DNA from: Corynebacterium aurimucosum
GTDB taxonomy: Bacteria > Actinomycetota > Actinomycetes > Mycobacteriales > Mycobacteriaceae
Direction of reading: 5' to 3'
DNA length: 64,000 nucleotides
Assembly: GCF_030408555.1 (NCBI RefSeq)
Contig: NZ_CP047048.1
Coordinates: forward strand, 1,426,001 to 1,490,000
The translations under genes and the position numbers were made by a program. Below the pieces are notes generated by a model. That model had not been told where the DNA came from, ran no database searches, and saw only the letters and a list, made by a program, of their open reading frames with translations. Positions within the stretch are counted from its first letter, which is position 1; every line of letters starts with the position of its first letter. Positions 17,383 to 26,418 of this stretch are shown piece by piece.

Positions 17383-18456
17383 ATGCCATCTGTACCGTCA
17401 CCATTCAAGCCACGCAAGAAAAACACTTCGGACAATAATTCGCCGAGTTTTTCTGTGCCTGTCGAGCGCGCCATTGAGCACTGCCGAGTGTTCATCGACG
17501 GCGAGGCACTGCCCGGTGAGTTCACCCCGCACAGCGCGCTGCAAACCGTGGAAGAATACGGCCGCGGCTTCGTGTGGGTAGGCCTGCATGAGCCCTTAGA
17601 GTCCCAGATGACGAAGGTGGCGGCTGAGTTCCGCATCCACGAACTCATCGTTGAAGACACGGTCCAGGCCCACCAGCGCCCGAAATTAGAGCGCTACGAT
17701 GACCAGCTTTTTGTGGTGGCACGGTCGGTGAACTACCGTGACCACGACGAAGTGGCCGACAAGCGCCAGATCATTTCCACGGGTGAAATCCAAATGATCA
17801 TCGGGGATACGTTCATCATCACGGTGCGCCACTCTGCCAAGTTGCCCAACTTAGCCTACGTGATTCAGGATGAACAGGACCTAGTTGAGCAGGGCCCCAT
17901 ATCGCTCGCGTGGAAGATTCTGGACATGATGGTGGACCGCTATTCGGAGATCTGCCGCCTCATCGCCATCGAGGTCGACGAACTAGAAGAAGAAATCTTC
18001 ACCCCGAATTCGCTGCCCAACATTGACCGTATCTACATGTTTAAGCGAGAGATTCTGGAGATGAAGCACGCGATCGTGCCGCTCTCGCCGGCTTTGCGGG
18101 CGATGGTCGCAGACCACAAGGATCTCATTCCGAAGACGATTCGCTCCTATCTGCGCGATGTCAACGATCACCAGCTCGTCGTTCAAGACCAGGTGGCGGG
18201 CTTTGACGAGCGCTTGACCTCGCTTATCGATGCCTCCGTCGCCAAAATCAACATGCAGCAAAACTCCGACATGCGCACGATCTCTGCGGTGGTTGGCATG
18301 TGGGCCGCTCCGACGCTCGTGGCGGGTATCTACGGTATGAACTTTGATGTCATGCCGGAGCTGCATTTTCCTTGGGGCTATTACGGGGCAATTGGCCTCA
18401 TGGTCTTGGTCGTGGCCGGAATGTGGTGGTGGTTCCGGCGCAATAACTGGCTGTAG
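17383..18456 (+). CDS. corA: CorA-type magnesium/divalent metal transporter
   Basis: 357 residues. A large cytoplasmic alpha/beta domain precedes two C-terminal membrane segments. The selectivity signature YGMNF is at about 317-321, followed by the periplasmic loop 'DVMPELHFPWGY', which carries the expected MPEL-like acidic element. It forms a pentameric Mg2+ channel. An AAGGAGG-like site lies 10-15 bases before the ATG. TATAGGC (17309-17315) and GCCTATA (17352-17358) form a wide inverted repeat around the probable promoter. Only 3 bases separate its stop from the convergent thioesterase gene. Confidence 0.93.
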   Translation: MPSVPSPFKPRKKNTSDNNSPSFSVPVERAIEHCRVFIDGEALPGEFTPHSALQTVEEYGRGFVWVGLHEPLESQMTKVAAEFRIHELIVEDTVQAHQRPKLERYDDQLFVVARSVNYRDHDEVADKRQIISTGEIQMIIGDTFIITVRHSAKLPNLAYVIQDEQDLVEQGPISLAWKILDMMVDRYSEICRLIAIEVDELEEEIFTPNSLPNIDRIYMFKREILEMKHAIVPLSPALRAMVADHKDLIPKTIRSYLRDVNDHQLVVQDQVAGFDERLTSLIDASVAKINMQQNSDMRTISAVVGMWAAPTLVAGIYGMNFDVMPELHFPWGYYGAIGLMVLVVAGMWWWFRRNNWL

Positions 18457-18459
18457 GGG

Positions 18460-18906
18460 CTACTGCACCACCATGGTGCGCAGTGTGGAAGCAGCGAGAA
18501 GTACATCGCCCTGGCTGATTTTTACTTCCCACAGCTGCGTGCGGCGGCCCTTGTACAGCGGCGTAGCGACGGCGCTGACGGTGCCTTCGGCTACCGGTTT
18601 AAGGAAGTCTGTGTTGTTGTTCACGCCGACAACCGGCTTGCCCGCGAGAATGAGGCTGCCGACAGATGCAGTGGACTCCGTAATCGTGCAGAAAAGCCCG
18701 CCATTCGCCACGCCCCACGGCTGGTGGTGGTCTGGAACGACGTCGACCTCGGAGCGAATCTCATCAGCCGAGATGTGTGTGAAGCGCAGTCCGATGAGCC
18801 CGGCAAGCCCCTGTGGGTGAGAGTTGATGAGGTCAAGTTCCTCGGCGTTGAGCGGCCGTGTTTGGGATACCGCGACAAACTTTTCAAAGATTTCAGAGTG
18901 TTTCAT
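18460..18906 (-). CDS. PaaI-family hotdog thioesterase
   Basis: 148 residues from the ATG at 18904-18906 (MKHSEIFEKF); a longer frame adds 15 residues that overlap the gnd promoter and are unlikely. The hotdog core is visible: 'QPWGVANGGLFCTITESTASVG' (catalytic Asn-Gly-Gly and Glu region) and 'VNNNTDFLKPVAEGTVSAVATPLYKGRRTQLW'. Members hydrolyse acyl-CoA thioesters in the cytoplasm; the substrate is not known. It is divergent from gnd, with 43 bases between the two start codons. Confidence 0.82.
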   Translation of the reverse strand: MKHSEIFEKFVAVSQTRPLNAEELDLINSHPQGLAGLIGLRFTHISADEIRSEVDVVPDHHQPWGVANGGLFCTITESTASVGSLILAGKPVVGVNNNTDFLKPVAEGTVSAVATPLYKGRRTQLWEVKISQGDVLLAASTLRTMVVQ

Positions 18907-18936
18907 GCCACACCAGGTTAGTGGATATCGGTGACG

Positions 18937-18942
18937 TAGGAT
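18937..18942 (+). promoter_or_regulatory. -10 box of gnd, leaderless
   Basis: TAGGAT ends 7 bases before the ATG at 18950 and no ribosome binding site is present, so transcription probably starts at that ATG. This favours 18950 over the in-frame ATG at 18941, which overlaps the -10 box. Confidence 0.45.
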
Positions 18943-18949
18943 GGTGGAC

Positions 18950-20407
18950 ATGACTCAAACTGCTGAAAAGACAGATCTCGCTCAGATTGGCGTTGTGGGC
19001 CTCGCTGTAATGGGCTCCAACCTCGCGCGTAACTTTGCCCGAAACGGAAATACCGTCGCGGTCTACAACCGCAGTCCGGAAAAGACCCGCGCGCTCATCA
19101 GTGAGCACGGTGATGAAGGTACCTTCATCCCGTCCGAAACTGTCGAAGATTTCGTTGCCTCCCTCGAGCGCCCCCGCAAGGCAATCATCATGGTGCAGGC
19201 TGGCGCGGCTACCGACGCCGTCATCAATCAGCTCACCGAGGCGATGGATGAGGGCGACATTATTATTGATGGCGGCAACGCCTTATTCACGGACACCATT
19301 CGCCGTGAGAAGGAGGTGGCGGCTAAGGGCCGTCACTTTGTCGGCGCGGGAATTTCCGGTGGTGAAGAAGGCGCGCTCAATGGCCCGTCCATCATGCCTG
19401 GCGGCCCAGCAGAGTCTTGGGAGACCCTGGGCCCAATCCTTGAATCGATCGCAGCAGAAGTGGACGGAACGCCATGTGTGACCCACATTGGACCGGATGG
19501 CGCGGGTCACTTTGTCAAGATGGTGCACAACGGCATCGAATACGCCGACATGCAGGTTATCGGTGAGGCATACCAGCTGCTTCGTTATGGTGCAGGCATG
19601 GAACCAGCTGAAATCGCTGAGGTTTTCCGCGAGTGGAACGCCGGCGACCTGGACTCCTACCTCATTGAGATCACCGCCGAAGTGCTGGCACAAAAGGATC
19701 CGGAGACAGGTGCCCCGCTTGTCGACGTCATCGTGGACGCCGCCGGCCAGAAGGGCACCGGCCGTTGGACCGCCATTAATGGCCTCGAGCTGGGCGTGCC
19801 GATCACTGGCATTGCGGAATCGGTGTTCGCGCGTGCGCTCTCCTCTGCCACCGCTCAGCGTGCAGCTGCCCAGGAGGGCCAGCTGCCCTCCGGAACCATT
19901 ACCGAGCTCAACGTAGATAAGGCCGAGTTCGTCGAAGACGTTCGCCGTGCACTGTATGCCGCAAAGCTCATTGCCTACTCTCAGGGCTTCGATGAGATCA
20001 AGGCTGGCTCCGAGGAGTTCGGCTGGAACGTGGACCCACGTGACTTGGCTACAATCTGGCGCGGTGGTTGCATCATTCGTGCGAAGTTCCTCGACCGCAT
20101 CCGTGAGGCCTACGACAACAATGCCGACCTGCCTGCCTTGATTTTGGACCCGTATTTCAAGGGCGAGCTGGAGAACCTCATCGACCCGTGGCGCCGCGTC
20201 GTCGTTGCTGCAACGCAGCTGGGCCTGCCGGTTCCGGTCTTTACCTCTTCCCTCTCCTACTACGACAGCTTGCGAGCCGAGCGCCTCCCTGCTGCTCTAA
20301 TCCAGGGCCAGCGCGATTTCTTCGGCGCCCACACCTTCAAGCGTGTGGACCGGGACGGCACATTCCACATCGAATGGTCAGGTGACCGCTCCCTGACCGA
20401 AATGTAG
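18950..20407 (+). CDS. gnd: 6-phosphogluconate dehydrogenase, decarboxylating
   Basis: 485 residues from the ATG at 18950; a start at 18941 would add three. The NADP-binding motif 'GVVGLAVMGSNLARNFA' opens the protein, followed by 'GISGGEEGALNGPSIMPGG' (substrate loop), the catalytic Lys/Asn stretch 'GAGHFVKMVHNGIEYADMQ' and the C-terminal substrate tail 'RDFFGAHTFKRVDRDG'. It converts 6-phosphogluconate to ribulose-5-phosphate, CO2 and NADPH. Length and motifs are typical for the family. It ends with a strong terminator. Confidence 0.96.
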   Translation: MTQTAEKTDLAQIGVVGLAVMGSNLARNFARNGNTVAVYNRSPEKTRALISEHGDEGTFIPSETVEDFVASLERPRKAIIMVQAGAATDAVINQLTEAMDEGDIIIDGGNALFTDTIRREKEVAAKGRHFVGAGISGGEEGALNGPSIMPGGPAESWETLGPILESIAAEVDGTPCVTHIGPDGAGHFVKMVHNGIEYADMQVIGEAYQLLRYGAGMEPAEIAEVFREWNAGDLDSYLIEITAEVLAQKDPETGAPLVDVIVDAAGQKGTGRWTAINGLELGVPITGIAESVFARALSSATAQRAAAQEGQLPSGTITELNVDKAEFVEDVRRALYAAKLIAYSQGFDEIKAGSEEFGWNVDPRDLATIWRGGCIIRAKFLDRIREAYDNNADLPALILDPYFKGELENLIDPWRRVVVAATQLGLPVPVFTSSLSYYDSLRAERLPAALIQGQRDFFGAHTFKRVDRDGTFHIEWSGDRSLTEM

Positions 20408-20412
20408 CCGCC

Positions 20413-20440
20413 AAGCCCCTCCCCCGAGGGGCTTTTCTTA
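20413..20440 (+). terminator. Rho-independent terminator after gnd
   Basis: AAGCCCCTC (20413-20421) pairs with GAGGGGCTT (20426-20434), loop of four C, then TTTCTT. Confidence 0.9.
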
Positions 20441-20553
20441 TATCTGTTCCGCCGAACGTATTCTCCCTTCTCCGGCTGCGCCCCTCACCGTTCCTGCGGA
20501 GCGCTCCTAGGCGCCACACGCCGCCGTTCCAGCCATGGCTCACATCCTCTCGC

Positions 20554-20608
20554 CCGCAGCCACCGTTCACCCAGCCTCCCCCTGTCCGCAGCCACCGTTC
20601 ACCCAGCC
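20554..20608 (+). repeat. 23-bp direct repeat, 32-bp period
   Basis: The 23 bases at 20554-20576 recur exactly at 20586-20608, separated by 9 bases. Similar but diverged CCG/GTTC strings precede them from about 20480. The stretch 20441-20710 has no credible gene; it lies between the gnd terminator and an HNH gene of a family known for repeat-associated copies. Confidence 0.8.
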
Positions 20609-20710
20609 AATCCCGTCCCCTACCCTTTGTCAGCATTAGCCACGCCTGTGGCCAACCTTCCTCCCGTTACCCGTGACGCACCCCTCTATCCAGGAATTTT
20701 CTTCCTCCGG

Positions 20711-20739
20711 TTGCGGGGTTGCTGGTGCTGTTTTAGTCT
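20711..20739 (+). promoter_or_regulatory. Candidate promoter of the HNH gene
   Basis: TTGCGG (20711-20716) and TAGTCT (20734-20739) have a 17-bp spacer. The ATG at 20748 follows 8 bases after the -10 box, with no ribosome binding site, which suggests a leaderless transcript and sets the start codon. Confidence 0.45.
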
Positions 20740-20747
20740 CTGTGCTC

Positions 20748-21845
20748 ATGGGGGATATCGAAACCTACCTCCGCCTTCGCAACTCGGGGATTGCGCTGGT
20801 GGAACATGCACCTGGCACACCCGATGAGCTCCGCGTGCTCGGCGCGGATGCCTCTGATGCCACCGAGCTTGCCGGCCTACACCAGGTTTACTTCGGTCCC
20901 ACCCGCTTTAGCGGCAAACAACGCAAAGCCCGCCACGCAGCACTCGCCCAGAAACACAGCCTGGGCACCCTCACACTGATTGAAACCTACACCTCCAAGG
21001 TGAAAAAGACCCTGGATGCCTGGAACCTCCGCGCAAAACTCGCCGCAACACCCGCACACCGCATCCCCACTGTGGCCGCCGCACGGCTTAAAGAACTGCG
21101 TGCTAAAAGAACCGCCAAACCAGGCGTACGCATCACCTACCGGGAACAAGGCCCCAACACGCTCTCCATTACTGACGATGCCACCACGATTGCCAACATG
21201 CGCGCCGTCTTAGAATCCACCAACACCACCGACCTACTTAAAGCCGCCAATGACATCTTCTTCAAAGAAAGCACTGGATCCACACCCGCGGTGCGTACCC
21301 AAGTCATCGTCACATTAAATGAGTTGGACCAAATCATTAACGGCGAGGGGGACGAAATCCAGCTCAACCTGACTAACGGCGCGCGCATGACAGGCGCAGA
21401 GTTTCTCACCCACACGTTTGCCGAAATAGGCTACGCCACCATCGTCCACCCTCTTGACGGCCCCATCAACACCTGGCGCCTAGAACGTGGAGCAAACCTC
21501 AACCAACGCCTTAGCCTGCACGCAGAATTCCACACCTGCTCAAGACCAGGCTGCAACAAGCCAGCCGATTACTGCCAAGTCCACCACCTCATCCCCTGGC
21601 AAGCAGGTGGCTTTACCAACATCAAGAACCTGACCTTCCTGTGTGCCTACCACAACGGTATTAACGACGATGACCCACACAGGCCTACCGGGCGCGGCTA
21701 CATGTACCGACTCAACACCGGAGTCAGCTTCATCCCACCCTGGGGTGCACCGATAACCGCAATGCCGGAATACCAAGAAGCACTAGCCAGACTCAACACC
21801 GAAAAAGCAGGACAGCCACCAGAGGAACCACCCGACAGCAGCTAA
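20748..21845 (+). CDS. 13E12-type protein with C-terminal HNH endonuclease domain
   Basis: 365 residues from the ATG at 20748, preferred over 20673 because a -35/-10 pair lies just before it and neither has a ribosome binding site. The long N-terminal region is helical and Ala/Arg/Thr-rich, of the 13E12/DUF222 kind. The C-terminal HNH domain has C264-SRPGCNKPADYC, HHLIPW (about 279-284), 'GGFTNIKNLTFLC' and a final CAYHNGIND, so metal-binding cysteines and catalytic His are intact. Such genes are multi-copy in actinobacteria; the REP13E12 repeats of Mycobacterium tuberculosis are the named example and serve as a phage attachment site. The role here is unknown. It is flanked on both sides by repeat-containing non-coding DNA. 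Confidence 0.8.
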   Translation: MGDIETYLRLRNSGIALVEHAPGTPDELRVLGADASDATELAGLHQVYFGPTRFSGKQRKARHAALAQKHSLGTLTLIETYTSKVKKTLDAWNLRAKLAATPAHRIPTVAAARLKELRAKRTAKPGVRITYREQGPNTLSITDDATTIANMRAVLESTNTTDLLKAANDIFFKESTGSTPAVRTQVIVTLNELDQIINGEGDEIQLNLTNGARMTGAEFLTHTFAEIGYATIVHPLDGPINTWRLERGANLNQRLSLHAEFHTCSRPGCNKPADYCQVHHLIPWQAGGFTNIKNLTFLCAYHNGINDDDPHRPTGRGYMYRLNTGVSFIPPWGAPITAMPEYQEALARLNTEKAGQPPEEPPDSS

Positions 21846-22365
21846 CACCCCCAGCCACCACACACAACAACGACTGAAAGGAAACGGCTTACCACCAGCG
21901 GCAACACCGCTACCCGCCAACCGAGGGAAGGTTCGCGGGCACACCGGCGATCCTTCAGACAACACCACCCACAAACCACAACAAGGCACGCGGGGGTCCC
22001 TGACCACGGCTAATGCGCCACAACATGCAGCGGGGTGTACCGGGACTCTTAAGCCCTTAAAGGAGAAACCCGCCACCCAGATGCAACGGCAGTGACAGTA
22101 AGGCCGGGTTTAAGCCCTTAAAGAACGAGACCCGCCAACCGAAAGATTAACGGGATACCCGTGGTGTGTGACAACAAGTCGACCGTGCGATGACCCACCG
22201 CAGCGAAACACCTTCAAGCCAGTTCTCGAAAGCAATCGACCTGAAGCAGGAGCGGCCGAGAACTTTACTGCCCGCTATCCCGGCTATCCACACCGCCTGC
22301 GGATGACAAATGCGCGCTCGCGGGCTGTGCAGCCGGCGGGTGGCTGGGAGGTGCGGCGCTAAAAG
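21846..22365 (+). repeat. Non-coding region with short direct repeats behind the HNH gene
   Basis: About 520 bases without a credible gene. TTAAGCCCTTAAAG followed by an ACCCGCCA string occurs at about 22050-22075 and again at 22111-22137. ACCCGCCAACCGA occurs exactly at 21912-21924 and 22130-22142. TTAAG-CC-CTTAA can fold on itself. It may be a structured 3' region or decayed element DNA. Confidence 0.5.
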
Positions 22366-23175
22366 CTAGGCATCCACCGGCGGGCCTCCCGGAGTCAGCT
22401 CAAGGATGCCCGCACCCACAAGATAGGTTGCTAGATCATTCAAATCAGCTTCCTCCCCGTTGTCGTCATAACCATCCATGACGTACTCAATGACCGCGTC
22501 GCCATCCTCGAGAACTTCCGCAATCACGTACTCCTCTGCCTCCCCAAAGGCGGCAATCTGCGAGCCACGGGCCGAAGTAAAGTCCTCAACGGAATCGCTT
22601 AGCCCAACGCTTTCTGTATCGCGAATCGCATCCGCGTTCTCTGTGTACTGAGCCACGAACTCCCTGTCCGGGCCATAAATACAAGAGATCGTCGGAACCC
22701 ACTGCACGTCCAAGCCCAGATAGTCCGACTGCCCAAAGAAAGACGTGTCCTCATAGCACTCGTCCGAAAGCCCAATAAGCGGTTCGGGCACCGGAGCAGA
22801 TACCTCGGAGGCTCGGATACTGTCGACATCATCAGCGTCGTATGTACTATTCCAATACGCGTCATCAGAAGCCGCGACGTCTCGTGGTGCTTCGTCGAAG
22901 TCGGCTGCGACATCCTTGAAGAAGGAAACCGCAGCAAAGATTGCGACGGCTGCGATAATAGCGAGTACAAGGATTACTGCCAGTACAATCCACAGCACCT
23001 TCTTCGAGCTCGACTTCTTTTCCGGCGGCTGCGGCATTGCCGGTCCGCTGGCGTTAGTCCCTTGATTCTGATTGTTAAATCCAGGTGCTGCTTGGTTGTG
23101 CGCTGGGTGGCCTTGCTGTGGGTTCTGTCCAAATCCACCGGGCGGTTGTTGCGGGTTAGCGAAAGGGTTCGTCAT
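22366..23175 (-). CDS. Membrane-anchored protein with Pro/Gln-rich N-terminus, unknown function
   Basis: 269 residues from the ATG at 23173-23175 (MTNPFANPQQ). About 55 residues rich in Pro, Gln, Asn and Gly face the cytoplasm, then KKSSSKK and a membrane segment (about 60-83), then an acidic extracellular domain of about 180 residues with two cysteines (DECYED, TISCIYG) that may form a disulfide. The plan resembles mycobacterial and corynebacterial DUF4333/DUF4190-like surface proteins, but no family can be assigned with confidence. A single-gene unit, divergent from the helicase. Confidence 0.72.
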   Translation of the reverse strand: MTNPFANPQQPPGGFGQNPQQGHPAHNQAAPGFNNQNQGTNASGPAMPQPPEKKSSSKKVLWIVLAVILVLAIIAAVAIFAAVSFFKDVAADFDEAPRDVAASDDAYWNSTYDADDVDSIRASEVSAPVPEPLIGLSDECYEDTSFFGQSDYLGLDVQWVPTISCIYGPDREFVAQYTENADAIRDTESVGLSDSVEDFTSARGSQIAAFGEAEEYVIAEVLEDGDAVIEYVMDGYDDNGEEADLNDLATYLVGAGILELTPGGPPVDA

Positions 23176-23290
23176 GCCGATCAATCTAACAGAGAACCAC
23201 GTCACAATATTGTGAAAAATGCAGGATGTGAGGCCCGTTCCCCGTCATAGCTTTTCGATCTGACGGTGCAGCGCATTAGACTGCCATCCG

Positions 23291-24595
23291 ATGAGTACTT
23301 TCGCCGATCTCGGCCTCCCCCGCGATGTTGTCCGTGTTCTAGATAAGCAGGGCATCACGACCCCCTTCCCTATCCAAGAAGCCGCGATCCCCGACACCCT
23401 CTCCGGCAAGGACGTCCTCGGCCGCGGCCCCACCGGTTCGGGGAAAACCTTTACGTTCGGTCTTCCTATGTTGTCCCGGCTGGCAAAATCTGGTGTTTCC
23501 CGCCCCGCGCACCCACGTGGGCTCGTTCTGGCACCAACACGCGAGTTGGCAACCCAGATCCAGCAGCGCCTGGAAGAACCAGCAGCTGCCCTCGGCCTGC
23601 GTGTGCTTGCGGTAGTCGGAGGCGTCAACATCAACAACCACATTCGCTCACTCGCGCGCCCGGTCGACCTGCTCGTTGCTACACCGGGGCGAGCACAGGA
23701 TCTGATCGACCAGGGCAAGCTTTTCTTCGACCACGTCGCCATCACTGCCCTCGACGAGGCCGACCAGATGGCGGACATGGGATTTCTTCCCCAAGTGCGC
23801 AAACTACTTAAGCTCACCCCACCAGACGGCCAACGCCTACTCTTCTCCGCCACCCTCGACGGTGAAGTCAACAAGCTGGTCGAGCAGTTCATGCACGAGC
23901 CCGTAACTCACTCCACCGCGCCTGTCGAGGCCGCCGTGGACACGATGGAACACCACCTGATATACATCGGCACGCGTGAGGCGCGCAACGACGTCGTCCT
24001 GCGCCTAGGTGCACGCAAAGGCAAGACCATCATGTTCATGCGCACTAAGCACGGCGTCGACAGGCAGGCCAAAAAACTCCGCAGAGTCGGTATCAATGCG
24101 CTGCCCCTCCACGGCGATAAGGGCCAGGGCTCACGGACAAAGGCTATAGAGGGCTTCGCCGACGGCAGCGTTCCTGTGCTCGTCGCCACCGACATCGCCG
24201 CGCGGGGAATCGACATCGCGGACGTTTCCCTCGTCGTCCACGTTGACCCGCCCGCGGAACACAAGGCCTACCTGCACCGTTCCGGCCGCACGGCGCGCGG
24301 TGGAGATTCAGGCACCGTTGTCACGCTCGTCACTGATGAACAGCGCGACGAGGTGGCTAAACTCATCGCGAAAGCGGGGGTCAAACACACCGACCTCGAC
24401 ATCAGCGACCGCGCCAACCCTGCCAGCAGTCCTGAGCTTGCCCAGATGACCGGTGCACGCAAGCCAAAGGGCGAACCGCTCGGCCCACCACACCAGCAAC
24501 CATCTAAGAAGCAGACATCGCGTCAGCGGGCGGGCATCCAAGGCCAGCGCCACCGTAACTCGCGCCGCCGACGGGGAAACGCAGGTCAACGATGA
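23291..24595 (+). CDS. DEAD-box ATP-dependent RNA helicase (RhlE-like)
   Basis: 434 residues. Q motif FPIQ (26-29), Walker A GPTGSGKT (46-53), PTREL, 'ATPGR', DEAD (LDEADQM, near 154), SAT (near 182) and helicase motif VI (HRSGRTARGG) are all present. The C-terminal 60 residues are basic (KKQTSRQRAG, RRRRGN), as in RNA-binding tails of this group. It unwinds short RNA duplexes in ribosome assembly or mRNA decay. Its stop overlaps the next start (ATGA), so the pair is translationally coupled. Confidence 0.9.
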   Translation: MSTFADLGLPRDVVRVLDKQGITTPFPIQEAAIPDTLSGKDVLGRGPTGSGKTFTFGLPMLSRLAKSGVSRPAHPRGLVLAPTRELATQIQQRLEEPAAALGLRVLAVVGGVNINNHIRSLARPVDLLVATPGRAQDLIDQGKLFFDHVAITALDEADQMADMGFLPQVRKLLKLTPPDGQRLLFSATLDGEVNKLVEQFMHEPVTHSTAPVEAAVDTMEHHLIYIGTREARNDVVLRLGARKGKTIMFMRTKHGVDRQAKKLRRVGINALPLHGDKGQGSRTKAIEGFADGSVPVLVATDIAARGIDIADVSLVVHVDPPAEHKAYLHRSGRTARGGDSGTVVTLVTDEQRDEVAKLIAKAGVKHTDLDISDRANPASSPELAQMTGARKPKGEPLGPPHQQPSKKQTSRQRAGIQGQRHRNSRRRRGNAGQR

Positions 24596-25446
24596 TTCTG
24601 CAGACCACAGACTGGCAAGCTCGAATGCGCAAGCATGAGGAATCAGCAGATGAGTTCCTCAAGTGCTTTCGGCACCCTGGTTCCTACCACCCTGTCTACG
24701 ACTTTCTCTTCGAGTACTACCCTGTTCGCCCTTCGCATCTGCGGCGTTGGCACCCGGGGGTAGGCATCACCCTGGCAGGGGATGCTCCACACAGCGACTG
24801 GCGCTACTACCACCGCACTGCTGAGGGAATTGCGGTAGACACCGAGGCCTTCCTCGAGCGCCGCGGCGGTACCGTGCGCTATATCCTGGATTTGCTGGAA
24901 AAGACCACACGCAACCCCACCCAATTTGATTGTTTTGGGCTGCATGAATGGGCCATGGTCTACCGCACCGATTCTCCACGCCATGACCTGCCGTTGCGGT
25001 TAGGGGCGGAGGGGACGAATGAGGTCGTCGACAAGCACCGCATCAAGTGCACCCATTACGATGCCTTCCGTTTCTTTACGGAGCCCGCGCGTCCGCTCAA
25101 TCTCACGGTGCTGAGCCGCGAAGACCAGCCGGAAAACGACCAAGCAGGGTGCGTCCATGTGAGCATGGATCTCTATAAGTGGGCGTGGAAATTGGGGCCT
25201 CTGGTGCCGGGTGAGTTGTTTCTTGACACCTTCCGTCTGGCCGTCGCCGCACGCACGCTCGATATGGAGGCCTCTCCCTACGATTGTCGCGAATGGGGTT
25301 TTGGTGTCGTTCCTATCGAAACGCCCGAGGGAAAGTCGGAGTACGTGCGACGCCAACGCGCGCTTGCCGACGCCTCCGAGCCACTCCGCGCGCGGCTTGT
25401 CTCCCTAATTAGAGCAGCGCTGAGCGCTACAATGAGAGACCATTGA
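24592..25446 (+). CDS. Conserved actinobacterial protein of the '3-methyladenine DNA glycosylase' label
   Basis: 284 residues beginning in the ATGA overlap with the helicase gene. The string 'HPVYDFLFEYYPVRPSHLRRWHPG' is the hallmark of an actinobacterial family that databases often name 3-methyladenine DNA glycosylase; I see no helix-hairpin-helix or other known glycosylase motif, so the label should be treated as unproven. It is soluble, with conserved His/Asp/Tyr strings (KCTHYDAFRFF) suggesting an enzyme. Coupling to an RNA helicase hints at a nucleic-acid role, which is inference. Confidence 0.65.
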   Translation: MILQTTDWQARMRKHEESADEFLKCFRHPGSYHPVYDFLFEYYPVRPSHLRRWHPGVGITLAGDAPHSDWRYYHRTAEGIAVDTEAFLERRGGTVRYILDLLEKTTRNPTQFDCFGLHEWAMVYRTDSPRHDLPLRLGAEGTNEVVDKHRIKCTHYDAFRFFTEPARPLNLTVLSREDQPENDQAGCVHVSMDLYKWAWKLGPLVPGELFLDTFRLAVAARTLDMEASPYDCREWGFGVVPIETPEGKSEYVRRQRALADASEPLRARLVSLIRAALSATMRDH

Positions 25447-25502
25447 TGTGACCCGTCGGGACGCAGTGCGCGGCCCCGAGACCTCAGCGCGGAAGGAAAG
25501 AG

Positions 25503-26321
25503 ATGGCCCGGCACTCGGATGGAAAAAATAACTACGCATTTGCACCGTGGGTCATCATCGTGGCCGTCCTGGCGGTGTTGGCGCTGGCCATCGGCGGTTT
25601 CTTTCTTTTCCGAGAGGGAGATTCCTCAAAATCTGAAACAGAGGCTGCGGACACAACCGCTGCGACTTCCACTGAGGAAGCCCCCACCAGCACTGCGGCC
25701 AAGACTCCGGAATCCGCCACGTCTTCGGAATCAGAGCAGCCTTCTTCGGCCGCGCCCAGCTCGGAAGACAAGGCCCCTGAAGATGTCGCGCCAAATACGC
25801 TGTTCCTGCTCGATACATCCGACAGCCTTGCGCCGTACTTCGATGCTGTCACTCAGGGCGTGGCGGAGGCGGCAACGGCGGTCGGCGCGAAGGGAAGCCA
25901 AGTGGCTCTCTGGAACTATTCCTCCCCCATTTCCGCAACAGCCATCGTGGGCTTCCGTCAAAATGTTGCTTACGGCGACGCCGAGAACGTCGCCTTTGCC
26001 GTGGGGCAGTTCGGCACCGGCGGTGTACCACAAACACGCAGCGCCGTCGTTGCGGCACTCGATAACGCCACGGATCAAACAGCTGGTAGTGGCGAAAACA
26101 CTCGCGTCGTGCTGATTACCACTGGGACCCAACAGGATATGGATGACGCAAGCTTTGCGGAGGCAGCCAAGAACGCTCGCGGTGAAGGCGTTAGTTTGAG
26201 TGTGGTCCATATCGGTGATGGCGAAAAGGACACAGAGTTGGAAAAACTCGCAGACGATTATTCCACTGTCTCGAATCCTTCCAATGCACAAGAAAGCATC
26301 GCGAGCGCCGCTGGGGCGTAA
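25503..26321 (+). CDS. Membrane-anchored VWA-domain protein
   Basis: 272 residues: short basic N-terminus, one membrane segment (about 15-36), a Ser/Thr/Glu-rich low-complexity linker (40-95), then a von Willebrand type A fold. The metal-site motif D-x-S-x-S is seen as DTSDS (104-108) and a later Thr/Asp pair at 'LITTGTQQD'. The domain faces outward and would bind a protein partner through a divalent metal. Reading a family function beyond adhesion or complex assembly is not possible. GGAAAGAG precedes the ATG. Confidence 0.8.
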   Translation: MARHSDGKNNYAFAPWVIIVAVLAVLALAIGGFFLFREGDSSKSETEAADTTAATSTEEAPTSTAAKTPESATSSESEQPSSAAPSSEDKAPEDVAPNTLFLLDTSDSLAPYFDAVTQGVAEAATAVGAKGSQVALWNYSSPISATAIVGFRQNVAYGDAENVAFAVGQFGTGGVPQTRSAVVAALDNATDQTAGSGENTRVVLITTGTQQDMDDASFAEAAKNARGEGVSLSVVHIGDGEKDTELEKLADDYSTVSNPSNAQESIASAAGA

Positions 26322-26418
26322 TAATTTGGGTACGCACCTGGAGGATGCGCGGCCTGCTTGAAGCGACGGTGTGCGGGCACGTAAAACCGTCATGTGGGTG
26401 CAGGGCTGCAGAGAAGAA

